A stretch of DNA of 64,000 nucleotides from Aeromonas sp. RU39B (GTDB lineage: Bacteria > Pseudomonadota > Gammaproteobacteria > Enterobacterales > Aeromonadaceae), in contig NZ_FTMJ01000009.1 in NCBI RefSeq assembly GCF_900156095.1, positions 1 through 64,000 on the forward strand. The letters run 5' to 3'. Under the pieces are notes generated by a model. It saw nothing but the letters and a program-made list of their open reading frames with translations. It ran no database searches and had not been told where the DNA came from. The position numbers and the translations under genes are program-made. This document shows, in pieces, positions 29,140-42,547 of the stretch. The number at the start of each line of letters is the position of its first letter. Position 1 is the first letter of the stretch.

Positions 29140-29520
29140 TCAGTAGTTGTGGATCGCTCATGTCGGGCGATCCACTGTCCACGTAGTTATCAACAGATCG
29201 CCTTGTGATCACTTTTCCGTCGGTTACCCACATTCATGCGCACAGCTGTGCATAACATTAGATCTAACCTCTTAAAAACCTATAGTTATCCTATTAACAA
29301 TCTCTGGCGCAGTCTGGGTCTGTGCATAAATAGCCTGGTTGTCCCCCGGTTCCCAGCCACCGGATCCAAGCTTTTCCACAGCTGAAGATCGCACTTAACG
29401 TAATGATCTTTTTGATCAAAAAGTGCTTATCAACAGATCGGGCGGATCCTAATAAAAGATCCAATAAAAGATCGATCTCAAGATCCTTAAGATCTATAAG
29501 CCCTCGCGTGGATCTATATT
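29140..29520 (+). other. oriC: Chromosomal replication origin oriC
   Basis: The region lies between mioC and mnmG, the standard enteric/vibrio position. DnaA boxes (plus coordinates) are: 29148-29156 (minus, weak), 29187-29195 TTATCAACA, 29224-29232 TTACCCACA, 29247-29255 and 29321-29329 (both minus, TTATGCACA), 29372-29380 TTTTCCACA, and 29427-29435 TTATCAACA. At the mnmG side the unwinding element has two abutting 12-mers AATAAAAGATCC / AATAAAAGATCG (29451-29474), the complement of GATCTTTTATT, followed by further GATC-containing A/T-rich repeats to about 29500. About 17 GATC sites fall in the region. The palindrome CTTTTTGATCAAAAAG is at 29408-29423. No IHF site was confidently found. Confidence 0.92.
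29451..29474 (-). repeat. Tandem 12-mer repeats of the DNA unwinding element
   Basis: AATAAAAGATCC and AATAAAAGATCG abut exactly. On the minus strand they read GATCTTTTATT twice, which resembles the E. coli oriC 13-mers GATCTNTTNTTTT. They lie next to the DnaA box at 29427. Confidence 0.8.
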
Positions 29521-29624
29521 GGATGAGCTGCAACCATTCCCCTGCCCGGTGTAAACAGATAGAATGTTCCGCCTTTTAACCAGGCCAACAGCGATCTTCT
29601 GTCGTTCAGATCAAGGTGATCCAG

Positions 29625-31514
29625 ATGCAATACCACGAACAATTTGATGTGATCGTCGTCGGTGGCGGTCACGCCGGCACCGAAGCGGCCGCAGCAGCAG
29701 CGCGCATGGGCATGAATACCCTGCTGCTGACCCACAATGTCGATACTCTGGGGCACATGTCGTGCAACCCGGCGATCGGCGGGATTGGCAAAGGACACCT
29801 GGTCAAGGAGATCGACGCGCTCGGTGGGATCATGGCGCGTGCCATCGATCTTGGCGGGATCCAGTTCCGCACACTCAACTCCTCCAAAGGGCCGGCCGTT
29901 CGTGCCACCCGTGCTCAGGCCGATCGCCTGCTCTACAAGGCAGCCGTGCGCCAGATGCTGGAGAACCAGCCCAATCTGAAGATCTTCCAGCAAGCCTGTG
30001 ACGATCTCATCATGGATGGCGATCGCGTCGCTGGCGTAGTGACTCAGACCGGGATCCGTTTTACCGCCAAGGCGGTGGTGCTCACCGTTGGCACCTTCCT
30101 CAACGGCCTAATCCATATTGGCCTGGAAAATTACCGTGGCGGCCGCGCCGGCGATCCTCCGTCGATCGCCCTGGCCCAGCGTCTGCGCGAACTGCCGCTG
30201 CATATCGAGCGTCTCAAGACCGGTACACCGCCGCGTATTGATGCCCGTAGCGTTGACTTCTCGGTGATGCAGGCACAGCCGGGTGACACGCCGACGCCGG
30301 TGTTCTCCTTCATCGGAGACGCCAGCCAGCATCCGCGCCAGATCAGCTGCTTTGTGACTCACACCAATGAGCAGACCCATGACGTGATCCGGGCCAATCT
30401 GGATCGCAGCCCCATGTATGCCGGTGTGATCGAAGGGATCGGTCCCCGTTACTGCCCTTCCATCGAAGACAAGATCATGCGTTTTGCCGACAAAACGTCG
30501 CATCAGATCTTCGTCGAGCCCGAAGGGCTGACTACCCACGAACTCTATCCGAATGGCATCTCCACCAGTCTGCCGTTCGATGTGCAGGTGCAGATCGTTC
30601 GCTCGATCCGCGGCTTCGAGAATGCCCATATCACCCGCCCCGGTTATGCGATCGAATATGACTTCTTCGATCCGCGCGATCTCAAAGCCAACATGGAGAG
30701 CAAGTACGTTCCGAACCTGTTCTTCGCCGGCCAGATCAACGGCACTACCGGCTATGAAGAGGCCGGTGCCCAAGGCTTGCTGGCGGGTCTGAACGCCGCG
30801 CTGCGTGCTCAGGGCAAGGATCCGTGGCATCCGCGCCGGGATCAGGCCTACATGGGCGTGATGATGGACGATCTGTCGACCCTGGGGACCCGCGAACCGT
30901 ATCGCATGTTCACCAGCCGCGCCGAATACCGTCTGTTGCTGCGTGAAGACAACGCCGATCTGCGGCTCACTGCCGCTGGCCGTGAGCTGGGTCTGGTGGA
31001 CGACGAGCGCTGGAGCAAATTCAACGCGAAGCTGGAACTGATTGAGCAGGAGCGTCAGCGCCTGCGCAGCAGCTGGATCCACACCCAACATGCCTCGCTG
31101 CCGGCCATCAACGAGCTGGTCAAGACGCCGCTGACCCGCGAACATTCGCTGGAAGAGCTGATCCGCCGTCCTGAAGTGACCTATGAGGCACTGATGGCGA
31201 TTGAGGGCGTTGGTCCGGGCTTGGATCATCCCCAGGCTGCCGAGCAGGTAGAGATCCAGATCAAGTACGCGGGTTATATCGAGCGTCAGAGTGAAGAGGT
31301 GGAGAAGCAGCTGCGCAACGAAAACACCTTGCTGCCGCTGGATCTCGACTATCGCGACGTAAATGGTCTCTCCAACGAGGTGGTGGCCAAGCTCAACACC
31401 GCCAAGCCGCAAACCATCGGTCAGGCATCGCGGATCTCCGGGATTACACCTGCGGCCATCTCGATCTTGCTGGTTCACCTGAAAAAACACGGTCTGCTGC
31501 GTCGTAGCGCCTGA
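29625..31514 (+). CDS. mnmG: tRNA uridine-5-carboxymethylaminomethyl modification enzyme MnmG
   Basis: 629 residues, identical in length to E. coli MnmG (GidA). The FAD-binding start is [16 protein letters not shown]. It has the conserved cysteine motif around MSCNPAIGG and the C-terminal MnmE-interacting helical domain ending [14 protein letters not shown]. It works with MnmE on wobble U34. The ATG at 29625 (AGG eight bases upstream) is preferred to a GTG three codons before. It begins about 100 bases from the oriC unwinding element and is followed after eight bases by rsmG. Confidence 0.97.
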   Translation: MQYHEQFDVIVVGGGHAGTEAAAAAARMGMNTLLLTHNVDTLGHMSCNPAIGGIGKGHLVKEIDALGGIMARAIDLGGIQFRTLNSSKGPAVRATRAQADRLLYKAAVRQMLENQPNLKIFQQACDDLIMDGDRVAGVVTQTGIRFTAKAVVLTVGTFLNGLIHIGLENYRGGRAGDPPSIALAQRLRELPLHIERLKTGTPPRIDARSVDFSVMQAQPGDTPTPVFSFIGDASQHPRQISCFVTHTNEQTHDVIRANLDRSPMYAGVIEGIGPRYCPSIEDKIMRFADKTSHQIFVEPEGLTTHELYPNGISTSLPFDVQVQIVRSIRGFENAHITRPGYAIEYDFFDPRDLKANMESKYVPNLFFAGQINGTTGYEEAGAQGLLAGLNAALRAQGKDPWHPRRDQAYMGVMMDDLSTLGTREPYRMFTSRAEYRLLLREDNADLRLTAAGRELGLVDDERWSKFNAKLELIEQERQRLRSSWIHTQHASLPAINELVKTPLTREHSLEELIRRPEVTYEALMAIEGVGPGLDHPQAAEQVEIQIKYAGYIERQSEEVEKQLRNENTLLPLDLDYRDVNGLSNEVVAKLNTAKPQTIGQASRISGITPAAISILLVHLKKHGLLRRSA

Positions 31515-31522
31515 GGAACGTC

Positions 31523-32140
31523 ATGCTGGAACAATTGAACAGCCTGCTGGCGCAGGCGGGGATGGAACTTCCTGAAGCTCAGAAGCGCCAGCTGGTACAG
31601 CTCGTTGAGTTGCTGCACAAGTGGAACAAGGCTTACAATCTGACCTCGGTGCGTGAGCCGCAGGCCATGCTGGTCAAGCACATCATGGATAGCTTGGTGA
31701 TTAGCCCATATCTCAAGGGCGAGCGTTTCATCGATGTGGGAACCGGACCGGGCCTGCCGGGACTCCCGCTGGCCATCATCAACCCGGACAAACAGTTCGT
31801 GCTGCTCGATAGCCTCGGCAAGCGGATCCGCTTTATCCGTCAGGTGATCCTCGAGTTGGGATTGACCAACGTGACGCCGGTACAGTCACGGGTTGAAGAT
31901 TATCAACCGGAACAAGGGTTTGACGGTGTGCTCAGCCGTGCATTTGCCTCGCTGGAGGACATGCTTGGCTGGTGCCGTCACCTGCCCGCCACCGGCGGCC
32001 GCTTCCTGGCGCTTAAGGGGATCTACCCCGCCGAGGAGGTGGCCAATCTGCCGGCCGGCTTTGCCCTGCTGGACTCCCATACCCTGGTGGTACCGGAGCT
32101 GGAAGGGGAACGCCATCTGCTGGAGTTGACTATCACCTAG
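31523..32140 (+). CDS. rsmG: 16S rRNA m7G527 methyltransferase
   Basis: 205 residues (E. coli RsmG/GidB 207). SAM-dependent methyltransferase acting on G527 of 16S rRNA; its loss gives low-level streptomycin resistance in several species. The SAM motif is [15 protein letters not shown], and the family block [19 protein letters not shown] is present. It is cotranscribed with mnmG and leads into parA; a short hairpin GCCCG / CGGGC (32140-32154) follows the stop. Confidence 0.95.
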   Translation: MLEQLNSLLAQAGMELPEAQKRQLVQLVELLHKWNKAYNLTSVREPQAMLVKHIMDSLVISPYLKGERFIDVGTGPGLPGLPLAIINPDKQFVLLDSLGKRIRFIRQVILELGLTNVTPVQSRVEDYQPEQGFDGVLSRAFASLEDMLGWCRHLPATGGRFLALKGIYPAEEVANLPAGFALLDSHTLVVPELEGERHLLELTIT

Positions 32141-32177
32141 CCCGATTAGCGGGCTTCAAAACGAGTTAGGGGAAAGC

Positions 32178-32981
32178 GTGGGAAAAGTCATCGCCGTTGC
32201 CAACCAGAAGGGTGGAGTGGGAAAAACCACCACCTGTGTCAATCTGGCCGCCTCCATGGCCGCCACCAAACGCAAGGTGCTGGTGATTGATCTGGACCCG
32301 CAAGGCAATGCCACCATGGGCAGTGGTGTCGACAAGTACGATGTCGAGCGCACGGCCTATGAGCTGCTGATCGAAGAAACACCGATCGGCGATGTGATCA
32401 TCCCCCAGACCAGCGGCGGCTATCACCTGATTGCCGCCAACTCCGATGTCACTGCGGCCGAAATTCGCCTGATGGAGTTTTTTGCCCGTGAAGTCCGTCT
32501 GCGTCACGCGCTGGCGCCGGTTCGCGACAAGTACGATTACATCTTCATCGACTGCCCCCCGTCGCTCAACATGCTGACGGTCAATGCCATGGCTGCGGCC
32601 GATTCGGTGCTGGTGCCGATGCAGTGCGAGTACTATGCCCTCGAAGGACTCACCGCGCTGGTGGACACCATCAGCAAGCTGGCTGCCGTGGTCAATCCCG
32701 ATCTGCACATCGAAGGGGTGCTGCGCACCATGTATGACCACCGCAACCGGCTGGCCAATGATGTGTCCGATCAGCTAAAGCAGCATTTTGGTGACCGGGT
32801 GTATCGCACCATCATTCCACGTAACGTGCGGTTGGCCGAGGCGCCGAGTTTCGGTGCGCCCGCCATGCACTACGACAAATCCTCGGTGGGAGCCAAGGCC
32901 TATCTGGCGCTAGCAGGCGAGATCCTGCGCCGTCAGGAGCAGGTGCAACCGGCTGCCACCGCCGAACGAGAATCCCTATGA
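32178..32981 (+). CDS. parA: Chromosome partitioning ATPase ParA (Soj)
   Basis: 267 residues with the deviant Walker A KGGVGKTT near residue 10, DLDPQGNATMG and DCPPSLNMLTVNA, typical of chromosomal ParA. The ATP-bound dimer coats the nucleoid and drives movement of ParB-parS complexes. It starts with GTG at 32178, with AGGGGA upstream. The stop overlaps the parB ATG (ATGA). Confidence 0.95.
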   Translation: MGKVIAVANQKGGVGKTTTCVNLAASMAATKRKVLVIDLDPQGNATMGSGVDKYDVERTAYELLIEETPIGDVIIPQTSGGYHLIAANSDVTAAEIRLMEFFAREVRLRHALAPVRDKYDYIFIDCPPSLNMLTVNAMAAADSVLVPMQCEYYALEGLTALVDTISKLAAVVNPDLHIEGVLRTMYDHRNRLANDVSDQLKQHFGDRVYRTIIPRNVRLAEAPSFGAPAMHYDKSSVGAKAYLALAGEILRRQEQVQPAATAERESL

Positions 32982-33889
32982 CCCCGAAGAAACGTGGACT
33001 CGGCAAGGGCCTGGATGCTCTGCTGAGCACCAGTACGGCTGCCCGGCAAAAGCAGGTACAGAGCGATCTGCGCACCGAGCAGGCGATGCAGCCATCGTCC
33101 CAGCAGGGTGAGCTGCGCAAGCTCCCCGTCGAGTGGTTGTGTTCTGGCAAATACCAGCCGCGTAAGGATATGTCCCAAGAGGCTCTGGAAGAGCTGGCCA
33201 GCTCGATCCGGGCGCAAGGAGTTATCCAGCCGATCGTGGTGCGTACCATTGCCGAGAACCGCTTCGAGATCATCGCCGGTGAGCGGCGCTGGCGAGCTTC
33301 CCAACTGGCTCGTCTGGAAGTGGTCCCCTGTCTGGTCAAGGACGTGCCCGATGATGCGGCGGTCGCCATCGCGCTGATTGAAAACATTCAGCGTGAGGAT
33401 CTCAATGCCATCGAAGAAGCCGTCGCTTTGCAAAGGTTACTCAGCGAGTTTGAACTCACTCACCAGCAGGTGGCCGATGCTGTAGGCAAATCGCGGGCAA
33501 CCGTCACCAACCTGCTGCGCCTCAATCAGCTCAATGACGACGTGAAGCGCTTGGTTGAGCATGGCGATCTCGACATGGGCCATGCCCGTGCCCTGTTGGC
33601 GGTTGAGGGTGAGGCTCAATCTGAGCTGGCTCGCAGCGTGGTGCAAAAGGGCATGACTGTGCGGGAAACCGAGCGACTCGTGCAAAAGAGTCTGGAGCCC
33701 GCAAAAGAGAAGGTTTCTGTCGAGCGCGACCCGCAACTTGGCTATCTTGAGCGCAAGCTGGCTGATGTGGTGGGGAATCACGTCCAGATCCAGCCGGGTA
33801 AAAAAGATAGCGGTAAGTTAGTGATAAGTTACGGAAGTTTTGCGGAGCTGGACGACATTTTGAGCCGTTTTGGCATATCAGAATCGTGA
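32978..33889 (+). CDS. parB: Chromosome partitioning protein ParB (Spo0J)
   Basis: 303 residues. The N-terminal ParA-stimulating segment is KKRGLGKGLDALL. The ParB/Srx CTPase domain has ENRFEIIAGERRWRAS (the GERRxRA motif), a helix-turn-helix DNA-binding domain includes THQQVADAVGKSRATVTNLLRL, and a C-terminal dimer domain follows. It should bind the parS sites at 411, 4838 and 7376. No parS was seen next to its own gene. It overlaps parA by four bases. Confidence 0.95.
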   Translation: MTPKKRGLGKGLDALLSTSTAARQKQVQSDLRTEQAMQPSSQQGELRKLPVEWLCSGKYQPRKDMSQEALEELASSIRAQGVIQPIVVRTIAENRFEIIAGERRWRASQLARLEVVPCLVKDVPDDAAVAIALIENIQREDLNAIEEAVALQRLLSEFELTHQQVADAVGKSRATVTNLLRLNQLNDDVKRLVEHGDLDMGHARALLAVEGEAQSELARSVVQKGMTVRETERLVQKSLEPAKEKVSVERDPQLGYLERKLADVVGNHVQIQPGKKDSGKLVISYGSFAELDDILSRFGISES

Positions 33890-33988
33890 TTCTTGCGCTT
33901 TTTGTAGTAATAAAACATACATTCCTTTGCAACTGAAAGAACTCTGAATTGTGGTCTAATGCCGCAAAAAATAAGGCTTTCTGGCTGG

Positions 33989-34016
33989 TTGCATTAGCCT
34001 ATTGCACGGGTATAAT
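33989..34016 (+). promoter_or_regulatory. Sigma-70 promoter of the atp operon
   Basis: There is a -35 TTGCAT (33989-33994), a 16-base spacer and a perfect -10 TATAAT (34011-34016). It is about 80 bases upstream of the atpI start. Nothing else was identified in the 208-base parB-atpI gap. Confidence 0.8.
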
Positions 34017-34097
34017 TTAACCGGCTTTAATGGCTGTAATTACGGAGTGTTCAAATTCCGTTTTTTTACAGTTATGTAATATTCGGGAGCAGTTGGA

Positions 34098-35287
<1,190 letters not shown>

Positions 35288-35335
35288 TGACGTAACTTTT
35301 TTGTCCCGTAAACCTCACTAGTTAAAAAACAATAG

Positions 35336-35590
<255 letters not shown>

Positions 35591-35644
35591 GACGGAACCA
35601 ACCCGAACCAACTGCCCATTAACTAACTTAAGAGGAAATCGGCT

Positions 35645-36115
35645 GTGAATATCAACGCCACCCTCCTCGGCCAAGCGATCGCTTTTTTCCTGTTTGTCGT
35701 CTTCTGCATGAAGTATGTATGGCCGCCCATCATGGCTGCCATCGAGACACGTCAGAAAGCCATTGCTGACGGACTCTCTTCCGCCGAACGCGCCAAGAAG
35801 GATTTGGAACTGGCTCAGGCCAATGTTTCCGATCGTTTGAAGGATGCCAAGCTGCAAGCTGCTGAAATCATTGAACAGGCCAACAAACGTAAGGCCCAGA
35901 TCATTGACGAGGCAACCACGGCTGCTCAATCCGAGCGGGATAAGATTCTGGCTCAAGGCCGTGCTGAACTTGAAGCTGAACGTCATCGTGCCAAAGAAGA
36001 GCTGCGCAAGCAGGTTGCTGCCCTGGCCGTTGCCGGCGCAGAGAAGATCCTGGAGCGTCATATCGACCAGGCTGCCAACAGCGACATCGTCGACAAGCTG
36101 GTAGCCGAACTGTAA
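35645..36115 (+). CDS. atpF: ATP synthase F0 subunit b
   Basis: 156 residues, as in E. coli. One N-terminal membrane helix (about 5-25) is followed by a long charged coiled coil that forms the peripheral stalk and contacts subunit delta. It starts with GTG at 35645, preceded by AGAGGA. Confidence 0.97.
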   Translation: MNINATLLGQAIAFFLFVVFCMKYVWPPIMAAIETRQKAIADGLSSAERAKKDLELAQANVSDRLKDAKLQAAEIIEQANKRKAQIIDEATTAAQSERDKILAQGRAELEAERHRAKEELRKQVAALAVAGAEKILERHIDQAANSDIVDKLVAEL

Positions 36116-36128
36116 CAGGAATGGGGCT

Positions 36129-36662
36129 ATGTCTGAACTGACTACCATTGCTCGCCCCTACGCCAAGGCTGCTTTCGAGTTTGCCGTTGAGCACCGGGCG
36201 GTTGATCAGTGGCTGGAAATGCTGCAATTCGCCGCCGCCGTTGCCGAGAACAAGACCATTGCGTCCCTCATTAGCAGCTCCATGGCTGCCGACGAGCTGG
36301 CAAAGGTGTTTATCGGTGTGTGTGGTGAGCAACTCAGCGAGCACGGTCAGAACCTGATGCGGGTGATGGCCGAGAACGGTCGCCTGGGGGTATTGCCGGC
36401 GGTTGTTGCCGAATTCCAACTGATGAAGGCCGAGCAGGAAAAATCTGTGGTGGCCGAGGTGGTTTCGGCAGTGGAGCTGAGCACTCAGCAGAAGGCCAAC
36501 CTGCAGGCTTCTCTGGAAAAACGTCTCGCGCGCAACGTGAAGCTGAATTGCAGCATTGATGCGTCCTTGATGGCCGGAATGCTCATCAGGGCCGGCGACC
36601 TGGTTATCGACGGAACACTCCGCGGTAAGCTGGGCCGTATGGCTGACGCGCTGCAATCTTGA
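36129..36662 (+). CDS. atpH: ATP synthase F1 subunit delta
   Basis: 177 residues, as in E. coli. It links the b-subunit stalk to the top of the alpha3beta3 head. It opens [19 protein letters not shown], a conserved family start, and ends [14 protein letters not shown]. It lies between atpF and atpA with short gaps. Confidence 0.96.
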   Translation: MSELTTIARPYAKAAFEFAVEHRAVDQWLEMLQFAAAVAENKTIASLISSSMAADELAKVFIGVCGEQLSEHGQNLMRVMAENGRLGVLPAVVAEFQLMKAEQEKSVVAEVVSAVELSTQQKANLQASLEKRLARNVKLNCSIDASLMAGMLIRAGDLVIDGTLRGKLGRMADALQS

Positions 36663-36677
36663 TTGGGGTATAAGAGC

Positions 36678-38219
36678 ATGCAACTGAATTCCACTGAAAT
36701 CGCCGAGCTGATCAAGCAGCGTATTGCGCAGTTTGAAGTCAAGAGCGAGGCGCACAACGAAGGTACTATCGTTTCCGTAAGCGACGGTATCATTCGTATT
36801 CACGGCCTAGCCAACGCCATGCAAGGTGAAATGATCGAGCTGCCGGGCAACCGCTACGCTCTGGCATTGAACCTCGAGCGTGACTCCGTCGGTGCCGTAG
36901 TCATGGGTCCCTACGCCGATCTGGCGGAAGGGATGAAGGTCAAGGGTACGGGTCGTATCCTGGAAGTGCCGGTCGGGCGCGGTCTGCTGGGCCGGGTGGT
37001 CAACACCCTGGGTCAACCGATCGACGGTAAAGGTCCGCTTGAGCACGATGGCTTCTCTCCGGTAGAAGTTATCGCTCCGGGCGTTATCGAGCGTAAGTCT
37101 GTTGACCAGCCTGTCCAGACTGGTCTGAAAGCCATCGACGCCATGATCCCTATCGGTCGTGGCCAGCGTGAGCTGATCATCGGTGACCGTCAGGTGGGTA
37201 AGACCGCCATCGCCATCGACACCATCATCAACCAGAAAGATTCCGGCATTAAGTGCGTCTACGTTGCGATTGGCCAAAAGGCCTCCACCATCGCCAACGT
37301 GGTGCGCAAGCTGGAAGAGCACGGTGCACTCGCCAACACTGTCGTCGTCGTTGCTTCTGCTTCTGAAGCCGCCGCCCTGCAGTACCTGGCTCCGTACTCC
37401 GGTTGCTCCATGGGTGAATACTTCCGTGACCGCGGTGAAGACGCTCTGATCATTTACGACGACCTCTCCAAGCAGGCCGTTGCTTATCGTCAGATCTCCC
37501 TGCTGCTGCGCCGTCCGCCTGGACGTGAAGCCTACCCGGGTGACGTATTCTATCTGCACTCCCGTCTGCTCGAGCGTGCTGCTCGCGTGAACGCCGAGTA
37601 CGTTGAAAAGTACACCAACGGTGCCGTGAAGGGCCAGACCGGTTCTCTGACCGCTCTGCCGATCATCGAAACCCAAGCCGGTGACGTTTCCGCGTTCGTT
37701 CCGACCAACGTGATCTCTATCACCGACGGCCAGATCTTCCTGACCACTCAACTGTTCAACTCCGGTATTCGTCCGGCGGTTGACCCGGGTATCTCCGTAT
37801 CCCGTGTGGGTGGTGCGGCTCAGACCAAGATCATCAAGAAGCTGTCCGGTGGTATCCGTACCGCGCTGGCTCAGTATCGCGAACTCGCTGCGTTCGCCCA
37901 GTTCTCTTCCGACCTGGACGATGCGACTCGCAAACAGCTGAACCACGGCCAGAAAGTAACCGAGCTGATGAAGCAGAAGCAGTATGCCCCGATGAGCGTT
38001 GCTCACCAGGCTCTGGTACTGTTCGCCGCTGAAAAGGGTTATCTCAACGATGTTGAGCTGAACCGTATCGGTGACTTCGAAGCCGCTCTGCTCTCTTACG
38101 CCAATACCCAGCATGGCGACCTGATGGCTGCACTTAATGCCAAGGCCGACTACAACGACGAGATCGTTGGCAAGCTGACTGCGTTGCTGGATAACTTTAA
38201 GGCAACCCAGACCTGGTAA
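36678..38219 (+). CDS. atpA: ATP synthase F1 subunit alpha
   Basis: 513 residues, identical in length to E. coli AtpA. The non-catalytic nucleotide site has the P-loop GDRQVGKTA, and the catalytic arginine finger lies in the [10 protein letters not shown] block. The ATG at 36678 ([11 protein letters not shown]) fits the family; the frame is open five codons upstream. Confidence 0.98.
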   Translation: MQLNSTEIAELIKQRIAQFEVKSEAHNEGTIVSVSDGIIRIHGLANAMQGEMIELPGNRYALALNLERDSVGAVVMGPYADLAEGMKVKGTGRILEVPVGRGLLGRVVNTLGQPIDGKGPLEHDGFSPVEVIAPGVIERKSVDQPVQTGLKAIDAMIPIGRGQRELIIGDRQVGKTAIAIDTIINQKDSGIKCVYVAIGQKASTIANVVRKLEEHGALANTVVVVASASEAAALQYLAPYSGCSMGEYFRDRGEDALIIYDDLSKQAVAYRQISLLLRRPPGREAYPGDVFYLHSRLLERAARVNAEYVEKYTNGAVKGQTGSLTALPIIETQAGDVSAFVPTNVISITDGQIFLTTQLFNSGIRPAVDPGISVSRVGGAAQTKIIKKLSGGIRTALAQYRELAAFAQFSSDLDDATRKQLNHGQKVTELMKQKQYAPMSVAHQALVLFAAEKGYLNDVELNRIGDFEAALLSYANTQHGDLMAALNAKADYNDEIVGKLTALLDNFKATQTW

Positions 38220-38226
38220 GCGTGTG

Positions 38227-38245
38227 TGGCAGCCCTGGGCTGCCA
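38227..38245 (+). promoter_or_regulatory. Hairpin between atpA and atpG
   Basis: The 8-bp stem TGGCAGCC / GGCTGCCA with a three-base loop lies a few bases upstream of the atpG Shine-Dalgarno (GGGAG, 38250). It has no T run, so it is not a terminator. It may tune atpG translation or mRNA stability within the operon; that role is inference. Confidence 0.5.
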
Positions 38246-38262
38246 CCTGAGGGAGAGAAGAG

Positions 38263-39129
38263 ATGGCCGGCGCAAAAGAGATACGTACCAAGATCGGGAG
38301 TGTGAAGAACACTCAGAAGATCACCAGCGCTATGGAAATGGTGGCAGCGAGCAAAATGCGCCGTGCGCAGGAACGCATGTCTGCCAGCCGTCCCTACGCT
38401 GAAACCATGCGCAAGGTGATCGGCCACATCGCTCAGGGGAACTTGGAATACAAGCACCCCTACCTCATTGAACGTGAGGTCAAGCGTGTGGGCTACATCG
38501 TCATCTCCACCGACCGTGGCCTGTGTGGTGGTCTGAACATTAACCTGTTCAAGGCTGCCCTCAACGACATGAAGCAATGGAACCAGCAAGGCGCCAAGGT
38601 TGATCTGGCCCTGATTGGTAGCAAGGCATCCGGCTTCTTCCAGAAGTTTGGTGCCAAGGTCATTGCCCAAGTCTCTGGCCTCGGGGATGCCCCGAGCGTC
38701 AATGATCTGATCGGTTCCGTGAAGGTCATGCTGCAGGCTTACGACAACGGTGAGATTGACCGTCTGTACCTGGTTTACAACAAGTTTGTGAACACCATGG
38801 TGCAACAGCCCAAGGTCGATCAATTGCTGCCTTTGCCGATTACTGAAGACAGCAAACTCGCCAAGAAGCACCACTGGGATTACCTCTATGAGCCTGATCC
38901 CAAGAAACTGCTGAACGATCTGCTGGTTCGCTACGTCGAATCTCAGGTCTATCAGGGTGTGGTAGAAAACCTGGCAAGTGAACAGGCAGCCCGAATGGTT
39001 GCCATGAAAGCCGCGACTGACAACGCCGGCAACCTGATTAACGATCTGCAACTGGTATACAACAAGGCCCGTCAGGCCAGTATTACCCAGGAGCTTACAG
39101 AGATCGTGTCCGGTGCTGCTGCGGTGTAA
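38263..39129 (+). CDS. atpG: ATP synthase F1 subunit gamma
   Basis: 288 residues (E. coli 287). Central rotor shaft, with N- and C-terminal helices forming a coiled coil in the alpha3beta3 head. It opens [20 protein letters not shown] and ends [20 protein letters not shown], both strongly conserved. It is preceded by an intercistronic hairpin. Confidence 0.97.
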   Translation: MAGAKEIRTKIGSVKNTQKITSAMEMVAASKMRRAQERMSASRPYAETMRKVIGHIAQGNLEYKHPYLIEREVKRVGYIVISTDRGLCGGLNINLFKAALNDMKQWNQQGAKVDLALIGSKASGFFQKFGAKVIAQVSGLGDAPSVNDLIGSVKVMLQAYDNGEIDRLYLVYNKFVNTMVQQPKVDQLLPLPITEDSKLAKKHHWDYLYEPDPKKLLNDLLVRYVESQVYQGVVENLASEQAARMVAMKAATDNAGNLINDLQLVYNKARQASITQELTEIVSGAAAV

Positions 39130-39145
39130 GGCAAGGGTTACCTAA

Positions 39146-40552
<1,407 letters not shown>

Positions 40553-40570
40553 GCCTCGACAGGAGGGCCC

Positions 40571-40996
40571 ATGGCTGAGATATCCTTTCACCTGGATGTG
40601 GTGAGCGCCGAAGGCAAGCTGTTCAACGGTCGCGTCCAGATGGTCCAGGTATCAGGCTCCGAAGGTGAGCTGGGTATCCACCACGGTCACGCTCCCCTGC
40701 TGACCTCCATCAAGCCGGGCCTGGTCCGCTTGGTGAAACAAGGCGGCGGTGAAGAGGTGATGTACATCTCCGGCGGTATGCTGGAAGTACAACCCGAAAC
40801 CGTGACTGTGCTGGCGGACACCGCCATTCGTGCAAACGACCTGGATGAGGCTAAAGCCCTCGAAGCCAAGCGTTCAGCCGAAGAGCGGATCAACAGCTCC
40901 CATGGTGATATCGATTACGCCCAGGCGTCGGCCGAACTGGCTAAGGCGCTGGCCCAACTGCGGGTCATCGATATCGTCAAAAAGAATTACCGCTAA
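40571..40996 (+). CDS. atpC: ATP synthase F1 subunit epsilon
   Basis: 141 residues (E. coli 139). N-terminal beta sandwich (with [19 protein letters not shown]) and C-terminal two-helix arm that can inhibit ATP hydrolysis. AGGAGG stands just upstream of the ATG. It is the last gene of the operon and is followed by a strong terminator. Confidence 0.97.
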   Translation: MAEISFHLDVVSAEGKLFNGRVQMVQVSGSEGELGIHHGHAPLLTSIKPGLVRLVKQGGGEEVMYISGGMLEVQPETVTVLADTAIRANDLDEAKALEAKRSAEERINSSHGDIDYAQASAELAKALAQLRVIDIVKKNYR

Positions 40997-41010
40997 TCGC
41001 GGTGCCGCAA

Positions 41011-41037
41011 AAAGCGACCTTCGGGTCGCTTTTTTTT
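41011..41037 (+). terminator. Rho-independent terminator of the atp operon
   Basis: The stem AAAGCGACC / GGTCGCTTT with tetraloop TTCG is followed by a run of T. It lies 15 bases after the atpC stop. Confidence 0.94.
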
Positions 41038-41090
41038 ATCCCCTTCGATAGACTCCGCCGAGTATTTCCACACCACTGCAAGGTCGAATC

Positions 41091-42449
41091 ATGTCCCTCA
41101 ACGTCGTCATCCTGGCCGCGGGCAAAGGTACCCGCATGCGCTCTCCCCTGCCCAAGGTTTTGCATCCGGTCGCGGGCAAGGCGATGGTCTCCCATGTCAT
41201 CGATACCGCCCGTCAGGTGGGTGCCGGCAAGGTACATCTGGTCTATGGCCACGGTGGGGAGCTGCTCAAGGAGCGTATCAGCGCGCCGGATCTCAACTGG
41301 GTGCTGCAAGCGCAGCAACTGGGGACCGGTCACGCAGTGGCGCAGGCCATCCCGTTCTGGAACGATGACGATGACGTGCTGGTGCTCTACGGCGACACGC
41401 CGCTGATCCAACCTGAAACCCTGCAGCGGCTGTTGGCGGCCAAGGCAGCTGACGGCATGGCGCTGCTGACCGTAGTACTGGATAACCCGACGGGTTATGG
41501 CCGCATTCTGCGTGACAACGGCCAGGTGATCGGCATCGTTGAGCAGAAGGATGCCACCCCCGAGCAACTGGCGGTTCGTGAAGTAAATACCGGCGTGCTG
41601 GTGGCTGGCGGCGCTCAGCTGCGCAGCTGGTTGTCGCGTCTGGACAATAAAAATGCCCAGGGCGAATTTTATCTCACCGACGTTATTGCCATGGCGCATG
41701 GCGATGGTTGCCCGATTGCAGCCGTGCATCCCGATCAGGCCGCTGAGGTGGAAGGCGCCAACAATCGGGTTCAGCTGGCGCAGCTGGAGCGCAGCTACCA
41801 GATGATGCAGGCCGAAAAGCTGATGATTGCCGGTGTCAGCATGATGGACCCGGCCCGCTTCGACCTGCGCGGTGAGCTGAGCGTGGGTGAAGAGGTGGTG
41901 ATCGACGTCAACGTCATCATCGAAGGCAAGGTCACGCTGGGCAACCGTGTGCGCATCGGTGCCGGTGTGGTGCTGAAAAATTGCACTATCGGGGATGACA
42001 GCGAGGTGCAGCCTTACTCGGTGATCGAAGGCGCCACCCTGGCCGAACAGTGCTCGGTGGGCCCGTTTGCCCGCCTGCGTCCGGGCGCTTCGCTGGCCCG
42101 TGAAGCGCATGTTGGCAACTTCGTGGAGATGAAGAAGGCCCACCTTGGTGAAGGCTCCAAGTGTGGTCACCTCACCTATCTGGGTGATGCCGAGATCGGC
42201 GCCCGGGTCAACATTGGTGCCGGTACCATCACCTGCAACTACGACGGCGCCAACAAGTTCCAGACCATCATCGAAGACGACGTGTTCGTCGGCTCCGATA
42301 CCCAGCTGGTGGCCCCGGTTACCATCGGCAAGGGTGCCACGCTCGGCGCTGGCTCGACCATCACTCGCAATGTGGGCGAAAACGAGCTGGTGATTACCCG
42401 CGTACCGCAGCGTCACATCCAGAACTGGGTTCGCCCGGTGAAGAAGTGA
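41091..42449 (+). CDS. glmU: Bifunctional GlmU (GlcNAc-1-P uridyltransferase / GlcN-1-P acetyltransferase)
   Basis: 452 residues (E. coli 456). The N-terminal nucleotidyltransferase has [15 protein letters not shown]. The C-terminal left-handed beta helix of hexapeptide repeats carries out acetylation. Together they make UDP-GlcNAc for peptidoglycan and LPS. It is often located downstream of the atp operon, as here. A GC-rich hairpin (CGGCGCC / GGCGCCG, 42471-42488) follows the stop but has a poor T tract. Confidence 0.97.
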   Translation: MSLNVVILAAGKGTRMRSPLPKVLHPVAGKAMVSHVIDTARQVGAGKVHLVYGHGGELLKERISAPDLNWVLQAQQLGTGHAVAQAIPFWNDDDDVLVLYGDTPLIQPETLQRLLAAKAADGMALLTVVLDNPTGYGRILRDNGQVIGIVEQKDATPEQLAVREVNTGVLVAGGAQLRSWLSRLDNKNAQGEFYLTDVIAMAHGDGCPIAAVHPDQAAEVEGANNRVQLAQLERSYQMMQAEKLMIAGVSMMDPARFDLRGELSVGEEVVIDVNVIIEGKVTLGNRVRIGAGVVLKNCTIGDDSEVQPYSVIEGATLAEQCSVGPFARLRPGASLAREAHVGNFVEMKKAHLGEGSKCGHLTYLGDAEIGARVNIGAGTITCNYDGANKFQTIIEDDVFVGSDTQLVAPVTIGKGATLGAGSTITRNVGENELVITRVPQRHIQNWVRPVKK

Positions 42450-42469
42450 TACTCGATCAGCTGAACATG

Positions 42470-42493
42470 ACGGCGCCGCAAGGCGCCGTTGTC
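42470..42493 (+). terminator. Hairpin after glmU, probable terminator
   Basis: The 8-bp stem ACGGCGCC / GGCGCCGT with loop GCAA is followed only by TGTC, so termination may be weak or Rho-assisted. Confidence 0.5.
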
Positions 42494-42547
42494 GTATTGG
42501 AGCCCGGACATGGCTAGACTGGCACAAACTGACCGGGAGCGGATGTC

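Noticed and set aside
29281-29300. TTATCCTAT as a further DnaA box in oriC
   Set aside because: It matches only the first half of the consensus, too weak to list as a box.
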